Positions 36,058-46,336 of a DNA stretch of 64,000 nt are shown here, piece by piece. Both the position numbers and the translations under genes were made by a program. Below the pieces are notes generated by a model, which saw nothing but the letters and a program-made list of their open reading frames with translations, made no database searches and was not told where the DNA came from. How positions within the stretch are numbered: position 1 is the first letter of the stretch; the number at the start of each line of letters is the position of its first letter. Location: assembly GCA_030427885.1 (NCBI GenBank), contig JAUICM010000003.1, forward strand, positions 124,001-188,000. The letters are read 5' to 3'. The DNA comes from Rhodothermia bacterium. GTDB taxonomy: Bacteria; Bacteroidota; Rhodothermia; Balneolales; Balneolaceae.

Positions 36058-37542
36058 CTAGTTAGCATCCCACCACACTTTCGTTTCCAGAGCATTTACA
36101 CCTGTTGGCACACCCGTTGCTTGTACATTATCCACGTTATTACTCAGTTCAGAGAATGGATATGGATAGCGAACCGGTATAGCGCCGCTTGGAGACCGGG
36201 GATTATTCGTGATTGGGGTTAGTTCCGGATAGCCGGTTCTTCGCCAGTCGTTAAATACCTCAAGACTCAGGAAGTTTGCGATCGACTTTTGAACGATCAG
36301 ATCCTCTAATGGATCAGCAGAAGCCGCTAACAATGGCAGACCTGTGATATAGGTAGCTGCGTCAGCAGCGTCAACACCCAGTTTGTCCATGGATGCCTGA
36401 ATAGCCTCTTCATAGATCGGCTGAGCAGCGGCTGCCCCACTTGAGATCAGAGTGGCTTCAGCTTCAATGAACTTCAACTCAGCGTAGCTCATCCATGTAA
36501 GAGGAGCATCAGGATCACTGTAGAAGTTACCAATGGAGGAATAAGCCGTCGCGCCGTTACCATCCAGTCCATTTACATGACCAATGAAGGTTGTAGTATC
36601 AGGATCGTAGGTAAAACCGGCTACCAGGCCATTATTGTCAACGGCACCTGGCGCTCTTGCCTGTACTTTAAGGCGTGGATCATTCAGATTAGTGAGCATA
36701 TTCACATAGGTTGCACTTAGCTGATTCCTTGTGTCCCATTTACCATCTATGACAAACTGGAACCATGGGTTTTGCGATCCATCCTGATCATAATAAGCAA
36801 AATCAGCATCATCACTGTTATCCTGGAAACCGTTAGCCAGAGCAGTCAGTGCAGCCTGGGCTCTGGTTGCAGCAGAATTACCTGGCGCCTCACTCAAGCG
36901 CAGATTATATCTGGCTATAAGTGAATAGGCAAGTCTTTCCCACTTATCCATGTCTCCACCATATAGCAGATCATCCGTACCCGGACTGACTGGGCTTGTT
37001 TGCTGGAAATCAGCGATTGCGGCATCAAGCAGTTCGAATATCTTCCCATATACGAACTCCTGAGTATCATAAGCCGGAGTTGGATTAGTTGGATCATGTG
37101 ATTCTGTATATGGGATATCTCCCCAGAGATCTGTGAGTATTGCAAATGACCAGGCCTCAATCACTTTTGCGATCCCGGAATAGGCATAATTACCATTATT
37201 GGTTGCAAGCTCGTCCAGCTGTTTTGCGTTGTTCAGCACCTGGGCATAGGTCCAGTTCCACATGTTATTTACGTCCGCCTCGTCGTGGTCGTAGTTATCT
37301 GCAGAAGGAGCAAAGCCGGTAAATGCTGTTTGCTGTATCCAGAGCGATGTTGTTCTGGATGGCTCGTTTCCTATTACTTCGTAGCTGAATTCTCCCAGCA
37401 AAGCGGGAAGTTGCAGATTTTCTGCAACTGCTGTAGGTGAAGTAGGATCCTCGTTCACGTCGAGGAAACTATCACACGCCCATCCCAAAGCCAGGAACGT
37501 CACTACTAATACTGTTCTTGATATATATTTAATTGATTTCAT
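36058..37542 (-). CDS. SusD/RagB-family outer-membrane lipoprotein
   Basis: The surface-exposed lid of a SusCD nutrient-uptake complex. The 494-aa product has lipobox LGWAC (Cys23) followed by DSFLDVNEDPTSPT, the usual start of SusD-like lipoproteins. Helical TPR-like segments (WNWTYAQVLNNAKQLDELA, IAKVIEAWSFAILTDLWGD) and the C-terminal FNDWRRTGYPELTP are typical of the SusD-like_2 group. It lies 18 bp after susC on the same strand. The ligand (oligosaccharide or peptide) cannot be read; no glycosidase gene is adjacent. Confidence 0.93.
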   Translation of the reverse strand: MKSIKYISRTVLVVTFLALGWACDSFLDVNEDPTSPTAVAENLQLPALLGEFSYEVIGNEPSRTTSLWIQQTAFTGFAPSADNYDHDEADVNNMWNWTYAQVLNNAKQLDELATNNGNYAYSGIAKVIEAWSFAILTDLWGDIPYTESHDPTNPTPAYDTQEFVYGKIFELLDAAIADFQQTSPVSPGTDDLLYGGDMDKWERLAYSLIARYNLRLSEAPGNSAATRAQAALTALANGFQDNSDDADFAYYDQDGSQNPWFQFVIDGKWDTRNQLSATYVNMLTNLNDPRLKVQARAPGAVDNNGLVAGFTYDPDTTTFIGHVNGLDGNGATAYSSIGNFYSDPDAPLTWMSYAELKFIEAEATLISSGAAAAQPIYEEAIQASMDKLGVDAADAATYITGLPLLAASADPLEDLIVQKSIANFLSLEVFNDWRRTGYPELTPITNNPRSPSGAIPVRYPYPFSELSNNVDNVQATGVPTGVNALETKVWWDAN

Positions 37543-37560
37543 AATGCTTATTCCTGACGA

Positions 37561-40500
37561 TTAAAATTGTAGGTTCAGGCTGACTGAGAAACTTCTGTTT
37601 CCCGGTGTAACTGCGTGGTAGAATCCCTGTGCATTACCGGTTCCGAGCAGACTGCCTTCAGGATCTTTATAGGAGAAATCACTATCGATCCACAGATTTC
37701 GGCCTGTTCCGGTGATGGTTAGTCCTTTCAATGGAACTTTAGCGAGTACACGGGCCGGTAAGCTGTATGAGAGGCTTACTTCACGTAGTTTCAGGAAGCT
37801 TCCGTCTTCCACCAGGTTCTCAAAGGCATTGGTGTAATGGCCCTGATAAAACGCCTGATCCCGAACTATTTCAACGTCATTTGGTTCACCTGTGTTTGCA
37901 TTCACACCTTCGAATACATAGGTAGATCCACGGTCAGATGTCACATCTGATGTGCCGTAGAACACACTGTAGTATTGATCGAAGTTGAGGATATCACCCC
38001 CCTGTCGTTTGTCAAGCAATGCACTTAGGGTAAACGATTTGAAGTTGATCGTACTTCTCAGGTTTGCAGTCCAGTCGGGCTGTACATTACCGATCGCACC
38101 AAGATCACCCGCAATCAATGGCAAGCCGTCATCACCTATCAAAAGCTGACCTTCCTCATTTCTGTCATAGCGGGAACCCCAGATCACGCCGTAACCGTTC
38201 TTGGTATCTTCAACACGAACCTGAATTGAGCTGAATCCTCCGAGGAAGATGTTCTCTACACCGGGAGCAAATTCAACAACTTCTGTTGTGTTTTTCGAGA
38301 AGTTCAGGTTCAGATCCCAACGGAAGCTTCTGCTTTGAATTACTGTTGCACCAGCTGATACCTCAAGACCATAGTTTTTGATCTCGCCTGCATTGGCAAG
38401 TTTGGCTGCATAACCGGTTGCATAGGAAGTTGGTACCTGAAAGATCTGATCTACGGTAGATCTGGTATAGTAAGATACATCCAGTGAACCGCGACCCTGA
38501 AAGAATCTCAGGTCCACACCTACTTCATATTCTGAAGTTGTTTCTGGTTTAAGCTCTGAGTTACCAATAACAGTACTCAAACGGTATCCGTTAACTCCAT
38601 TGTATGGATAGATGATATTCCCACGAACACCATCACCCGGATTACTCTGCAGATAAGCTGTAGCCAGAGAATACACCGGTGCATCATTACCTATCTTAGA
38701 ATAGGATGCTCTCAGTTTACCAAAAGACAGGATATTTCCATTGATACCAAATGCATCAGAAAATACAAATCCCACACTTGCAGATGGATAGAAATACGAG
38801 TTGTTGTCAACCGGAAGGGTTGAAGACCAGTCGTTTCTTGCGGTCAATGTCAGATATACCAGATTCTGATAATCTGCGGTCGCCTGACCATAGACTCCGA
38901 TCAGTCGTCGCTCTTCGATATCTTCATTCGCGGTTACGATATTCGCATTTGAGATATGGAAGAAACCCGGTGCATTGAGTCCGTTACCAAACACTTCGGT
39001 TGAAGAATAATTACGAATATTCACGTTGTTACCAACCAGAAAGTCCAGGGTGATGTCTTCTGTAAGTGCCCGTTGTCCACCCAGAGTCAGATCCGAATTG
39101 ATCTCAGTTCTGTTGATCTTCTGGTTGTACATACTTCCATCAGGAGTACCAATAGTGCCAACATTTCGCTGGCCATCCCGCTTATCAGAATAGGTATCAA
39201 TACCGATCTTCTCATTAAGCTCAAGCCAGTCAACTAGTCTCACATTCACAGATGTATTCGCTATAAAGCGGTCGACCTCGCTGTAAAAACCATTGTTATC
39301 ACTAAGCCAGTTCGGGTTATTGAACGCGGTTGTATAATTACGCTGCGTTCCATCTTCCCAGGTTGCCTGAGTTGGATCGAAGTTAATGGGAGTGAAGTTC
39401 AGTCCATACAAATATGAAGCGGCACCATTTCCTTCGCCAAGCCATTTATTATAGGTATCGATGTAGTTAACGGCGGTCTGAACATCAATACGATCACTTA
39501 GTTCCGTTGAAAAACGCGCCATCACACTGGTTCTGTTCAGCTCAGTTCCCGGAACAATACCTGACTGATCCGTATTCGCAACCGACGCATAATATGTACT
39601 TCCTGAGGTACCACCTGCAATACTTACTGAATTCGCATAGGTCATGGAAGTTTGATAGAACTCCGCTCTTGGATCATAAGTCTGGATATGATCCACACCA
39701 AGATCTGAAAGTACCTGCGCACTTACCTCGTCTTTATGAGGCCCCCAGCTTCGGGTTGTTTGCGGGTTTGTTGAAGGTGCACCTGGTTCTACATATCCAC
39801 CTCTCGACAATGGAAGGCCGTTGTAATAGTACCCATCGATACCGCCAAGATAGTCTGTTTGATATCCATCAGTAAAAGCATCAGCAGAAGTGATAGAACT
39901 TTTAATATTTACCGTAGGAGCCTGGTTTAGCTTACCATTTTTAGTGGTGATGATGATCACCCCGTTCGCTGCTCTGGAGCCATAGAGCGCCGTGGCACTT
40001 GCTCCTTTAAGAACCGACATCTCCTCAATGTTGCTCGCATCGATATCAAGCCCACGGTTAGAAGCACTACCCGTAAATAGCGGGGTAGAATTTGCATTTC
40101 CGTACACATTATCGTCTTCATCATTACTGATCGGAATACCATCCACAATAAATAATGGTTGGTTATTTCCCTGAAGTGATGCATTACCACGGATGATGAT
40201 CCTTGAGCCACCACCTGGTTGTCCATTGGAACTGTTCACCAATACACCTGCTGTTTTACCAGCTATTGAGTTCACCAGATTTGCCTCTCCTGAAACGGCG
40301 AGTTCATCTCCTGTTACTTCCTGTACCGCATAACCCAGCGATCGCTCTGAGCGCTGCATACCTAATGCTGTTACAACAACGTCTTCGAGCCCAAGGAGGT
40401 CGGCAGTCAGATTAAAGTCTCGCTGAACGGCTGCAGATCCAACCTGAACCTGTTCATTGAGTTCCTGATAGCCAACGTAAGTTACCCGGAACGTATATGT

Positions 40501-40713
40501 TCCCGGAGTAACGCCTGTTACGGTGTACTCTCCATCAGCATTTGTTGCTGCGCCTCGTCCCAGTTCCACTATAAAGATATTGGCGCCGGGTAGTGTTTCG
40601 CCTGTAGCTGCATCCAAAACCGAGCCTGAAACAGATCCGCTTTGGGCAACAGCTGCGCCACTGAATATTATACTCACTGCAAAAAGTGTGAGTAGTTGTA
40701 GCCTATTTATCAT
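37561..40713 (-). CDS. SusC/RagA-family TonB-dependent transporter
   Basis: An outer-membrane import channel of 1050 aa. A signal peptide is followed by a carboxypeptidase-D regulatory-like domain (VSGSVLDAATGETLPGANIF), a plug with the SusC signature (NQPLFIVDGIPISND near residue 190) and NAGEIKNYGLEVSAG-type barrel repeats. It ends SLNLQF with a C-terminal Phe, as in outer-membrane barrels. It pairs with susD 18 bp downstream. The LytTR regulator gene ends 144 bp upstream on the same strand, so that system is a good candidate to control it. There is no anti-sigma/FecI pair next to it. Confidence 0.94.
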   Translation of the reverse strand: MINRLQLLTLFAVSIIFSGAAVAQSGSVSGSVLDAATGETLPGANIFIVELGRGAATNADGEYTVTGVTPGTYTFRVTYVGYQELNEQVQVGSAAVQRDFNLTADLLGLEDVVVTALGMQRSERSLGYAVQEVTGDELAVSGEANLVNSIAGKTAGVLVNSSNGQPGGGSRIIIRGNASLQGNNQPLFIVDGIPISNDEDDNVYGNANSTPLFTGSASNRGLDIDASNIEEMSVLKGASATALYGSRAANGVIIITTKNGKLNQAPTVNIKSSITSADAFTDGYQTDYLGGIDGYYYNGLPLSRGGYVEPGAPSTNPQTTRSWGPHKDEVSAQVLSDLGVDHIQTYDPRAEFYQTSMTYANSVSIAGGTSGSTYYASVANTDQSGIVPGTELNRTSVMARFSTELSDRIDVQTAVNYIDTYNKWLGEGNGAASYLYGLNFTPINFDPTQATWEDGTQRNYTTAFNNPNWLSDNNGFYSEVDRFIANTSVNVRLVDWLELNEKIGIDTYSDKRDGQRNVGTIGTPDGSMYNQKINRTEINSDLTLGGQRALTEDITLDFLVGNNVNIRNYSSTEVFGNGLNAPGFFHISNANIVTANEDIEERRLIGVYGQATADYQNLVYLTLTARNDWSSTLPVDNNSYFYPSASVGFVFSDAFGINGNILSFGKLRASYSKIGNDAPVYSLATAYLQSNPGDGVRGNIIYPYNGVNGYRLSTVIGNSELKPETTSEYEVGVDLRFFQGRGSLDVSYYTRSTVDQIFQVPTSYATGYAAKLANAGEIKNYGLEVSAGATVIQSRSFRWDLNLNFSKNTTEVVEFAPGVENIFLGGFSSIQVRVEDTKNGYGVIWGSRYDRNEEGQLLIGDDGLPLIAGDLGAIGNVQPDWTANLRSTINFKSFTLSALLDKRQGGDILNFDQYYSVFYGTSDVTSDRGSTYVFEGVNANTGEPNDVEIVRDQAFYQGHYTNAFENLVEDGSFLKLREVSLSYSLPARVLAKVPLKGLTITGTGRNLWIDSDFSYKDPEGSLLGTGNAQGFYHAVTPGNRSFSVSLNLQF

Positions 40714-40857
40714 AGTTACCTCAAATCTTGTTAAATGATTTATTCGCCTGTTATGGCGAGCCAGATAACATATTAGAGGTGCTATTCTGCAGTTAAAAAG
40801 AAATGTGACGAGTAGGGTTATGGAGGGACAAACTGCTAATCTGCTGTGACAAGACTG

Positions 40858-41607
40858 CTAAAAGCTTTGGATAAGTTCTTTATAATTACGACTCATTTTA
40901 AGTTCCTCTCCATTTTTCATTATCACTTTATAGTCGCCGTACGACCACTCCTCAACGCGTTCCACATGATCCAGGTTTACGATCGTGGAACGATGGATCT
41001 GGAAAAAAGTATCTTCGTTTAATTTGCTTTTTAACCCGCTCATGGTGCTTCTTAGGAGGTGTTTCTTCTTTTCTGTCACAATATTGACATAGTTTCCGGA
41101 GGCTTCGATCCATAACACTTCACCCACTCTGATTATGTAGATATTGCCTCCACTCTTGATGATGAACCGCTCTATCAGGTGTTCAGTTTCCGTTTGCCCC
41201 TTCAATAGTTGTTCGATCTTACTTCGCATTTCCTTCTCATCATAGCTATCAAGTGACTTGCTGGCTCTCTCAACTGCTTGCATCAGGCGGGCTTTATCGA
41301 AGGGTTTGTGAATGTAATCCAGGGCATTCACTTCGAATGCTTTAACGGCATACTCGCTGAACGCTGTTACAAAGATCACCACCGGCATTTTCTCCACATC
41401 CATATTATTGAGTACATCAAAACCATTCACTTCCGGCATCTCAATATCCAGAAACAGTAATTCGGGCTGATGCTCTTCGATCGCTTCAATTGCTTCGATT
41501 CCGTTTTTACACACTCCAACCAGTTCAACCTGATCCAGTTCTCTTAGCATATAGCTCAGCCTGTCCCTTGCGTGTTGCTCATCATCAACCAGTATTGTTT
41601 TAATCAT
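40858..41607 (-). CDS. LytTR-family response regulator
   Basis: A 249-aa response regulator. The receiver domain has acidic DDE (residues 8-10), phosphoacceptor Asp54 in LFLDIEMPEVNG, FVTAF near 80 and the conserved Lys in IHKPF near 102. The C-terminal LytTR DNA-binding domain (about 145-249) reads IIRVGEVLWIEASGNYVNIV, LRSTMSGLKSKLNEDTFFQI and HRSTIVNLDHVERV. Its start overlaps the stop of the LytS-type kinase by 4 bp (ATGA). It is the third gene of a pseudokinase-kinase-regulator operon and probably controls the susCD genes just downstream. Confidence 0.95.
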   Translation of the reverse strand: MIKTILVDDEQHARDRLSYMLRELDQVELVGVCKNGIEAIEAIEEHQPELLFLDIEMPEVNGFDVLNNMDVEKMPVVIFVTAFSEYAVKAFEVNALDYIHKPFDKARLMQAVERASKSLDSYDEKEMRSKIEQLLKGQTETEHLIERFIIKSGGNIYIIRVGEVLWIEASGNYVNIVTEKKKHLLRSTMSGLKSKLNEDTFFQIHRSTIVNLDHVERVEEWSYGDYKVIMKNGEELKMSRNYKELIQSF

Positions 41608-42689
41608 AGCAGTAGATATTTTTTGGGAATGAGTATTGAAGATCTGAACCCTCCCTCTTTTCGGATACCCACATCAAGAAGTGCTCCCTGTCCAAAGTAT
41701 AACTTCAACCGCTCATCGATATTTCGGAGTCCTATACTCCAATTCGAACGCTCAGGTTTCTTTTTGGGTCCGTCACCATCATCCAGAACCTCAATCACCA
41801 ACAACTCTTCCTGAATCCTGGACCTGATGGTAACAGTGCATTTATTCATCGACTTTCCAACCCCGTGTTTGATCGAATTCTCAACCAACGGCTGGATCAG
41901 GTAACAGGGAATGCTTACCTCTTCTGTTGCCTCATCTATATCAATCTTTACCGACAGGCGGTCTTTGAACCGGGCTTTCTCAATACTAAGGTATTTCTTA
42001 AGAAAGCGAATCTCCGCCTTTATCGTACAGGAATCGGGCTGATTGGTATCGAAGGTAGTCTTGATCAGATCCTCCAGTTTCGAAACTGTATCGATGGCTT
42101 TTTTTGGATCTGTGTGGATCAGAAAATCGACCATATTCAGGGTATTGAATAGGAAATGGGGTTTTAACTGCGCCTTTAATGTTGATAATGAAGCCTGAGA
42201 AAGCTGGGCTTCCAGTTTATTGGAACGCTCTTTCAGTTCCGACAGATCTTTATAGTAGCGTTGTAATCCCGATAACACTGCTATTCCCCAATACATTAGA
42301 AAAGCCATTGATCCCGATAACAGAAGCTGTCTTTCCAGCATCTTGATGATCCGGGCCATGTCCTGCTGAAAAATATTATATCCACCCCAGGCGATAAGCA
42401 GTGATTGAAGGGTGAAAATAAATATGGCCACGAACAGTAAACCCATAAAGAAATGAGCGATCAGGTTCTTCCAGTGCCCGAATAAGGGAACCTTGACCGA
42501 GACCAAAACTACAGCCGGAAGTAACAGGGCTGGTATGATCACCATCAGCAGAGAGCGAACGATGATCCAGTGAAATTCAGAATCCTTCAGGTAATAGGCG
42601 TTCACCACTACCACAATGGTGAAGAACATCCCACCCAGCAAAATCATCATTTTACCGGCACCATCCACAAAGAGGAGCTTCTTAAGCAT
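41604..42689 (-). CDS. LytS-type membrane histidine kinase (His_kinase family)
   Basis: A 361-aa sensor kinase. Four membrane segments (about 14-34, 42-65, 74-100 and 121-141) are followed by a coiled-coil and the catalytic start LKAQLKPHFLFNTLN with phosphoacceptor His178. The N-box is PLVENSIKHGVGKS and the G-box is VLDDGDGP...WSIGLRNIDERL. I start it at 42689: AAGGAGG sits 6 bases before that ATG and the ORF's upstream ATG (42710) would add seven residues. It overlaps the upstream pseudokinase by 8 bp and the downstream regulator by 4 bp, so the three are translationally coupled. Confidence 0.93.
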   Translation of the reverse strand: MLKKLLFVDGAGKMMILLGGMFFTIVVVVNAYYLKDSEFHWIIVRSLLMVIIPALLLPAVVLVSVKVPLFGHWKNLIAHFFMGLLFVAIFIFTLQSLLIAWGGYNIFQQDMARIIKMLERQLLLSGSMAFLMYWGIAVLSGLQRYYKDLSELKERSNKLEAQLSQASLSTLKAQLKPHFLFNTLNMVDFLIHTDPKKAIDTVSKLEDLIKTTFDTNQPDSCTIKAEIRFLKKYLSIEKARFKDRLSVKIDIDEATEEVSIPCYLIQPLVENSIKHGVGKSMNKCTVTIRSRIQEELLVIEVLDDGDGPKKKPERSNWSIGLRNIDERLKLYFGQGALLDVGIRKEGGFRSSILIPKKYLLL

Positions 42690-43815
42690 ATTCGACCTCC
42701 TTCCCTGCATTCACCAGTACGATCAATTCCAGCTTGTCGCCCGAAACAGAGTAATTCAGCCTGTGTTCTTTCGTTGAAAACCCTTCTAATAGCTGAACTA
42801 TATTCCTGACCTCATCTTCAGATTCAAGTGCTTTTAGAAGTGCATTACCATCCTGAACACCATCGATAGAAATACTCAGTGTCAGCCCGGATTCAGCTCC
42901 GGTTTTACAATGGTATCCCAGACCTCTGAAGTTTTTAGTAAAGTCTTTGTATTCACCGAAAAGTATTTTCTCCAGCAGTGGAATGAACAGGATCAATGAA
43001 GGCACTTTCTCCGAACCCGGAAATTTATCATCACCAAGATCTACTTCAAATGCTTTCTCAAGCCTGAGCTTCACCAGGTTAGCGTACATTCTGAACAACT
43101 GGGTATTCTCCGAGACAGATACTTTTTCTTCATCCATCTTATCCACCAGTTTTCGGAGGATACCGGCCATCAGTATCACCATTTGTGAGGCTTCTTCAGG
43201 GCTGTTCCCTGCCTTGGTCTTTATAAATTCTAAGTTGGGATAAATGATCTCGGGATTCAATCTCAGCTCAACTTCCTTTAACCTGGCTTTCTGAAGCTCC
43301 AGTTTAAGTTCTGATTCCCGTTCAACGATCTTTTTTTGTTCTCTGATCTTGATAAGTCCGGCTACAAGGCCCACAATGGTGATATACGCCAGAAACCTCA
43401 TTTCCAGAAAGGACATGAAATCGCCGAATATTTCCATCCAGCCAAACATGGTTCCCAGGAATATAGAGTTCATATATACCTGCCATACATTGTGAATTAC
43501 AAACACAACCAGTGCGATCCCGATATGGCCAAATATAACAGATGGTTTTAATCTGGAGAAAAACTCAGGCTTCCTTTTACTCGCCGATATCACAAGAACC
43601 ATTGCCGCTCCCAGAGGTAGAAAAGCTATCCACTCTACAGCAAATATGTAGAGGAAGCTAAAATCAAAACTTTCGGCCCCCGAAATTACCAGGCTTGTGA
43701 GTATTGCGTGATAAAAAGTAAAAATGAGTGCTGATACAGCAACTACGATATATTCAAGATACTTCTTCAACATCCCTTTGTTAGTGATGAGAATATCGTT
43801 ATTAGCTGCTTTCAT
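42682..43815 (-). CDS. Degenerate LytS-type histidine kinase (pseudokinase)
   Basis: A 377-aa membrane protein with the layout of the downstream LytS-type kinase: membrane segments near residues 20-45, 55-77, 93-111 and 138-155, then a coiled-coil and a kinase-like C-terminus. Where an active kinase has L-x-PHFLFN, this protein has LRLNPEIIYPNLEFI, so the phosphoacceptor His is Glu189. The N-box region reads FIPLLEKILFGEYKD, without the N-A/S-IKHG pattern, and I find no DxGxG G-box. The frame is intact, so this is a maintained inactive partner or sensor, not a decayed gene. It is translationally coupled to the active kinase. Confidence 0.8.
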   Translation of the reverse strand: MKAANNDILITNKGMLKKYLEYIVVAVSALIFTFYHAILTSLVISGAESFDFSFLYIFAVEWIAFLPLGAAMVLVISASKRKPEFFSRLKPSVIFGHIGIALVVFVIHNVWQVYMNSIFLGTMFGWMEIFGDFMSFLEMRFLAYITIVGLVAGLIKIREQKKIVERESELKLELQKARLKEVELRLNPEIIYPNLEFIKTKAGNSPEEASQMVILMAGILRKLVDKMDEEKVSVSENTQLFRMYANLVKLRLEKAFEVDLGDDKFPGSEKVPSLILFIPLLEKILFGEYKDFTKNFRGLGYHCKTGAESGLTLSISIDGVQDGNALLKALESEDEVRNIVQLLEGFSTKEHRLNYSVSGDKLELIVLVNAGKEVEYA

Positions 43816-43932
43816 ACCAGTATCTAAGTGATTAGCCGCTGTTTATCAGGTACGAGCCGCTATAAAACAGGGACGAAATTACACACATGGTCTACTACTT
43901 CGCCCCCGTTTTGTTGCCCTAAAGAAAAGCTT

Positions 43933-46332
43933 CTAGAATTCCCACTTCACCTGGAACAGGAAATTCGTTCCGGCCTGAGGATAATAATAATTTACGCGCT
44001 GTTCTCCACCCCAGATATAGCCGTAGGTATAACCGTTAGTTTCGTATTCTGCGTCCAGAATATTACTCACTTGTAAAGTTCCGGTGATCGCCTTTGCGAA
44101 AGCAAGTCTCGTTAGCTTGTAACTGAGCTTAATGTCATTCACTAAATATGGATCGAGAGAGCGGGCATCATCCTGGGTATTATCCAGGTATTGTCTGGAT
44201 ACATATTTGGTAGTGAGATCTCCGGTAAAGCCTCCTTTGGTATAGCTAAACACAGAATTAAAGATCACACTTGGGGAAAATGCAATATCAGTATCGCTGA
44301 ACTGGCGTTCGATCTGTCCTCCATTATCGTAATCATCGATAAACTCAGAGATCTGATCGATCTTATTTCTGCTCAGAGTGGCATTTACCGCCCAGCCGAA
44401 TTCGGGAATGAACTGATATCCTCCTTCCAGCTCCACTCCTACACGATAGCTTTTATCAACATTATCGCGGATATAAGCTCCCACATCGTTGATCTGGCCA
44501 GTCAATACTAACTGGTCTTTGTAGAACATTCCGTACAGATTAACACCTGCAAAAGCAGCTCCCATTTCTCGGCTATATCCTGCTTCCACATTATAAAGAG
44601 TTTCGGCATTCGGGCGGCTTTGAGGGGTTGAGTTTACATATTCATCTCTGGTTGGTTCCTTGCCCGCCATACCAAATGAAAGAAATGCACGCTGGCCTCT
44701 TTCATCCCGGTAAACAACCCCTGCTTTTGGATTGAAGAAGCCGAGCTTATCCGTTACATCAACTGCAACCGTTCCACCTCCAGGCTGATTATCCAAACCA
44801 AAGAAGGTATAATTGATATTTCTGTACTGCAGATCAACATACCCGTTCAGGTTCTCTCCTATCAGATACTGAAGCTTCCCATAAATATTGAGGTCCTTCT
44901 TCTCGGCATCATTGTCATAATAATTCTGCCCTGTTTCACTGTCCCCAGCGTAACGTGCCCAGATCACTTCCCCAAAATGACCGCCATCATAAATGTTATA
45001 TCCTCCACCCAGGGTGACGTTCCATGATTCTCCGGATGAATATTTTGTTGAAAAGATCCCGCCATAAAAATCATTATTCAGCCAACGTCGGCGTACCAGA
45101 TCAGAGTTAAGCTGAACAGAATTGATCCCGTAATCAACCAGTAGTTCATTGGCTTTGTATTCCTCATAATAGCCTTCTCCCTTTGTGTAATGAAGAGATG
45201 CATTGGCTGTCCAGTCATCGGTCAGACGATAGGAATAGTGCAGTTGGTAATAATCCTGACGATAGTTGTCTACCTGATTTTCATATGGATTACCTGACTT
45301 TTCAGTTCCCGCTTCATTGAAGGTTCGATCCCCTGACTCCAGCACACTTTCCTCAACTCCGTACCAGGCCTGATAGGTGATCTCTTTTCCCGAGAATACA
45401 TCCGCCTTCAACAGACTACGTTTTCCTCGTTTGCTACCGGAAAGATAAAATGAATACAGATCAGCATCTGCGCGGTCGATATATCCATCCGAGACAATCT
45501 TAGACAGACGTCCTTCGAACATCCAGCCATTTTCCATTAAGCCGGAACCCAGCATGATATTGGCTTTCCTTGTGTTGAAGGATCCAATACCTGTATTCAC
45601 TTCTGCGAATGGTTCCACTTTATTGCTGCTTGTCTGCAGATTGATGGAAGCTCCAAAAGCTCCGGCTCCGTTCGTTGACGTTCCAACTCCGCGCTGGATC
45701 TGAATATTATCAACAGAAGAAGCGATATCAGGCAGATCCACCCAAAATACTCCGTGCGATTCGGCATCATTTACCGGAATTCCGTTAATGGTCACATTGA
45801 TTCGTGCCGGATCAACGCCCCGGATTCTGATACCAGTGTATCCCACACCTGCACCTGCATCCGAAGTGGTTACCACCGATGGTGTATTCCTCAACAAGTA
45901 TGGAACATCCTGACCCAGATTTTTCTCCCCGATCTCAGACTTTGTGATATTGGTGTATGAAAATGGTGTGGCATCATCCACCCTGGTAGCTTCCACAAAA
46001 GCCGCATCACTGATATATGTTTCCGGCTCAAGAAATATCCTCATGTCAGTATTATCAACGGGAATCTCGATCTCTTTGGATCTATATCCCAGAAAGTTGA
46101 TCTGAATTCTTCGCGGAGCTCCTTCTTTAAGTGTATATGAAAATTTCCCGTCGCCATCGGTAACAGCTCCGCTGGAAGTATTCATCTGTTTGATGGTAGC
46201 TCCGGCCAGTGGCTCTTTGTTTTGGACATCAAGAACAGTACCAGAAATAGTCTGTGCCTGTATCTTAATAGATGATAGTAAAGTTAAAAAAACTGCAAAA
46301 AGCAGTGTGGAATTGAATGTTTTTGAGAACAT
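43933..46332 (-). CDS. TonB-dependent outer-membrane receptor under TPP riboswitch control (probable thiamin receptor)
   Basis: An outer-membrane receptor of 799 aa. A signal peptide (LLFAVFLTLLSSIKIQAQ) precedes a carboxypeptidase-D-like domain (ISGTVLDVQNKEPLAGATIK), a plug (IRIRGVDPARINVTINGIPV, IQIQRGVGTSTNGAGAFG) and a beta-barrel ending NFLFQVKWEF. It lacks the SusC signature and a SusD partner. A TPP riboswitch lies about 80 bases upstream on the same strand, so the receptor most likely imports thiamin or a precursor; receptors with this regulation are known in Bacteroidota. GGAGG is 4 bases before the ATG and is predicted to be masked when TPP is bound. Confidence 0.93.
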   Translation of the reverse strand: MFSKTFNSTLLFAVFLTLLSSIKIQAQTISGTVLDVQNKEPLAGATIKQMNTSSGAVTDGDGKFSYTLKEGAPRRIQINFLGYRSKEIEIPVDNTDMRIFLEPETYISDAAFVEATRVDDATPFSYTNITKSEIGEKNLGQDVPYLLRNTPSVVTTSDAGAGVGYTGIRIRGVDPARINVTINGIPVNDAESHGVFWVDLPDIASSVDNIQIQRGVGTSTNGAGAFGASINLQTSSNKVEPFAEVNTGIGSFNTRKANIMLGSGLMENGWMFEGRLSKIVSDGYIDRADADLYSFYLSGSKRGKRSLLKADVFSGKEITYQAWYGVEESVLESGDRTFNEAGTEKSGNPYENQVDNYRQDYYQLHYSYRLTDDWTANASLHYTKGEGYYEEYKANELLVDYGINSVQLNSDLVRRRWLNNDFYGGIFSTKYSSGESWNVTLGGGYNIYDGGHFGEVIWARYAGDSETGQNYYDNDAEKKDLNIYGKLQYLIGENLNGYVDLQYRNINYTFFGLDNQPGGGTVAVDVTDKLGFFNPKAGVVYRDERGQRAFLSFGMAGKEPTRDEYVNSTPQSRPNAETLYNVEAGYSREMGAAFAGVNLYGMFYKDQLVLTGQINDVGAYIRDNVDKSYRVGVELEGGYQFIPEFGWAVNATLSRNKIDQISEFIDDYDNGGQIERQFSDTDIAFSPSVIFNSVFSYTKGGFTGDLTTKYVSRQYLDNTQDDARSLDPYLVNDIKLSYKLTRLAFAKAITGTLQVSNILDAEYETNGYTYGYIWGGEQRVNYYYPQAGTNFLFQVKWEF

Positions 46333-46336
46333 CGAT

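Noticed and set aside
42682-43815. First LytS-type gene as a pseudogene
   Set aside because: The reading frame is intact, membrane helices are kept and the gene is overlapped by the active kinase gene. A maintained pseudokinase is more likely than decay.
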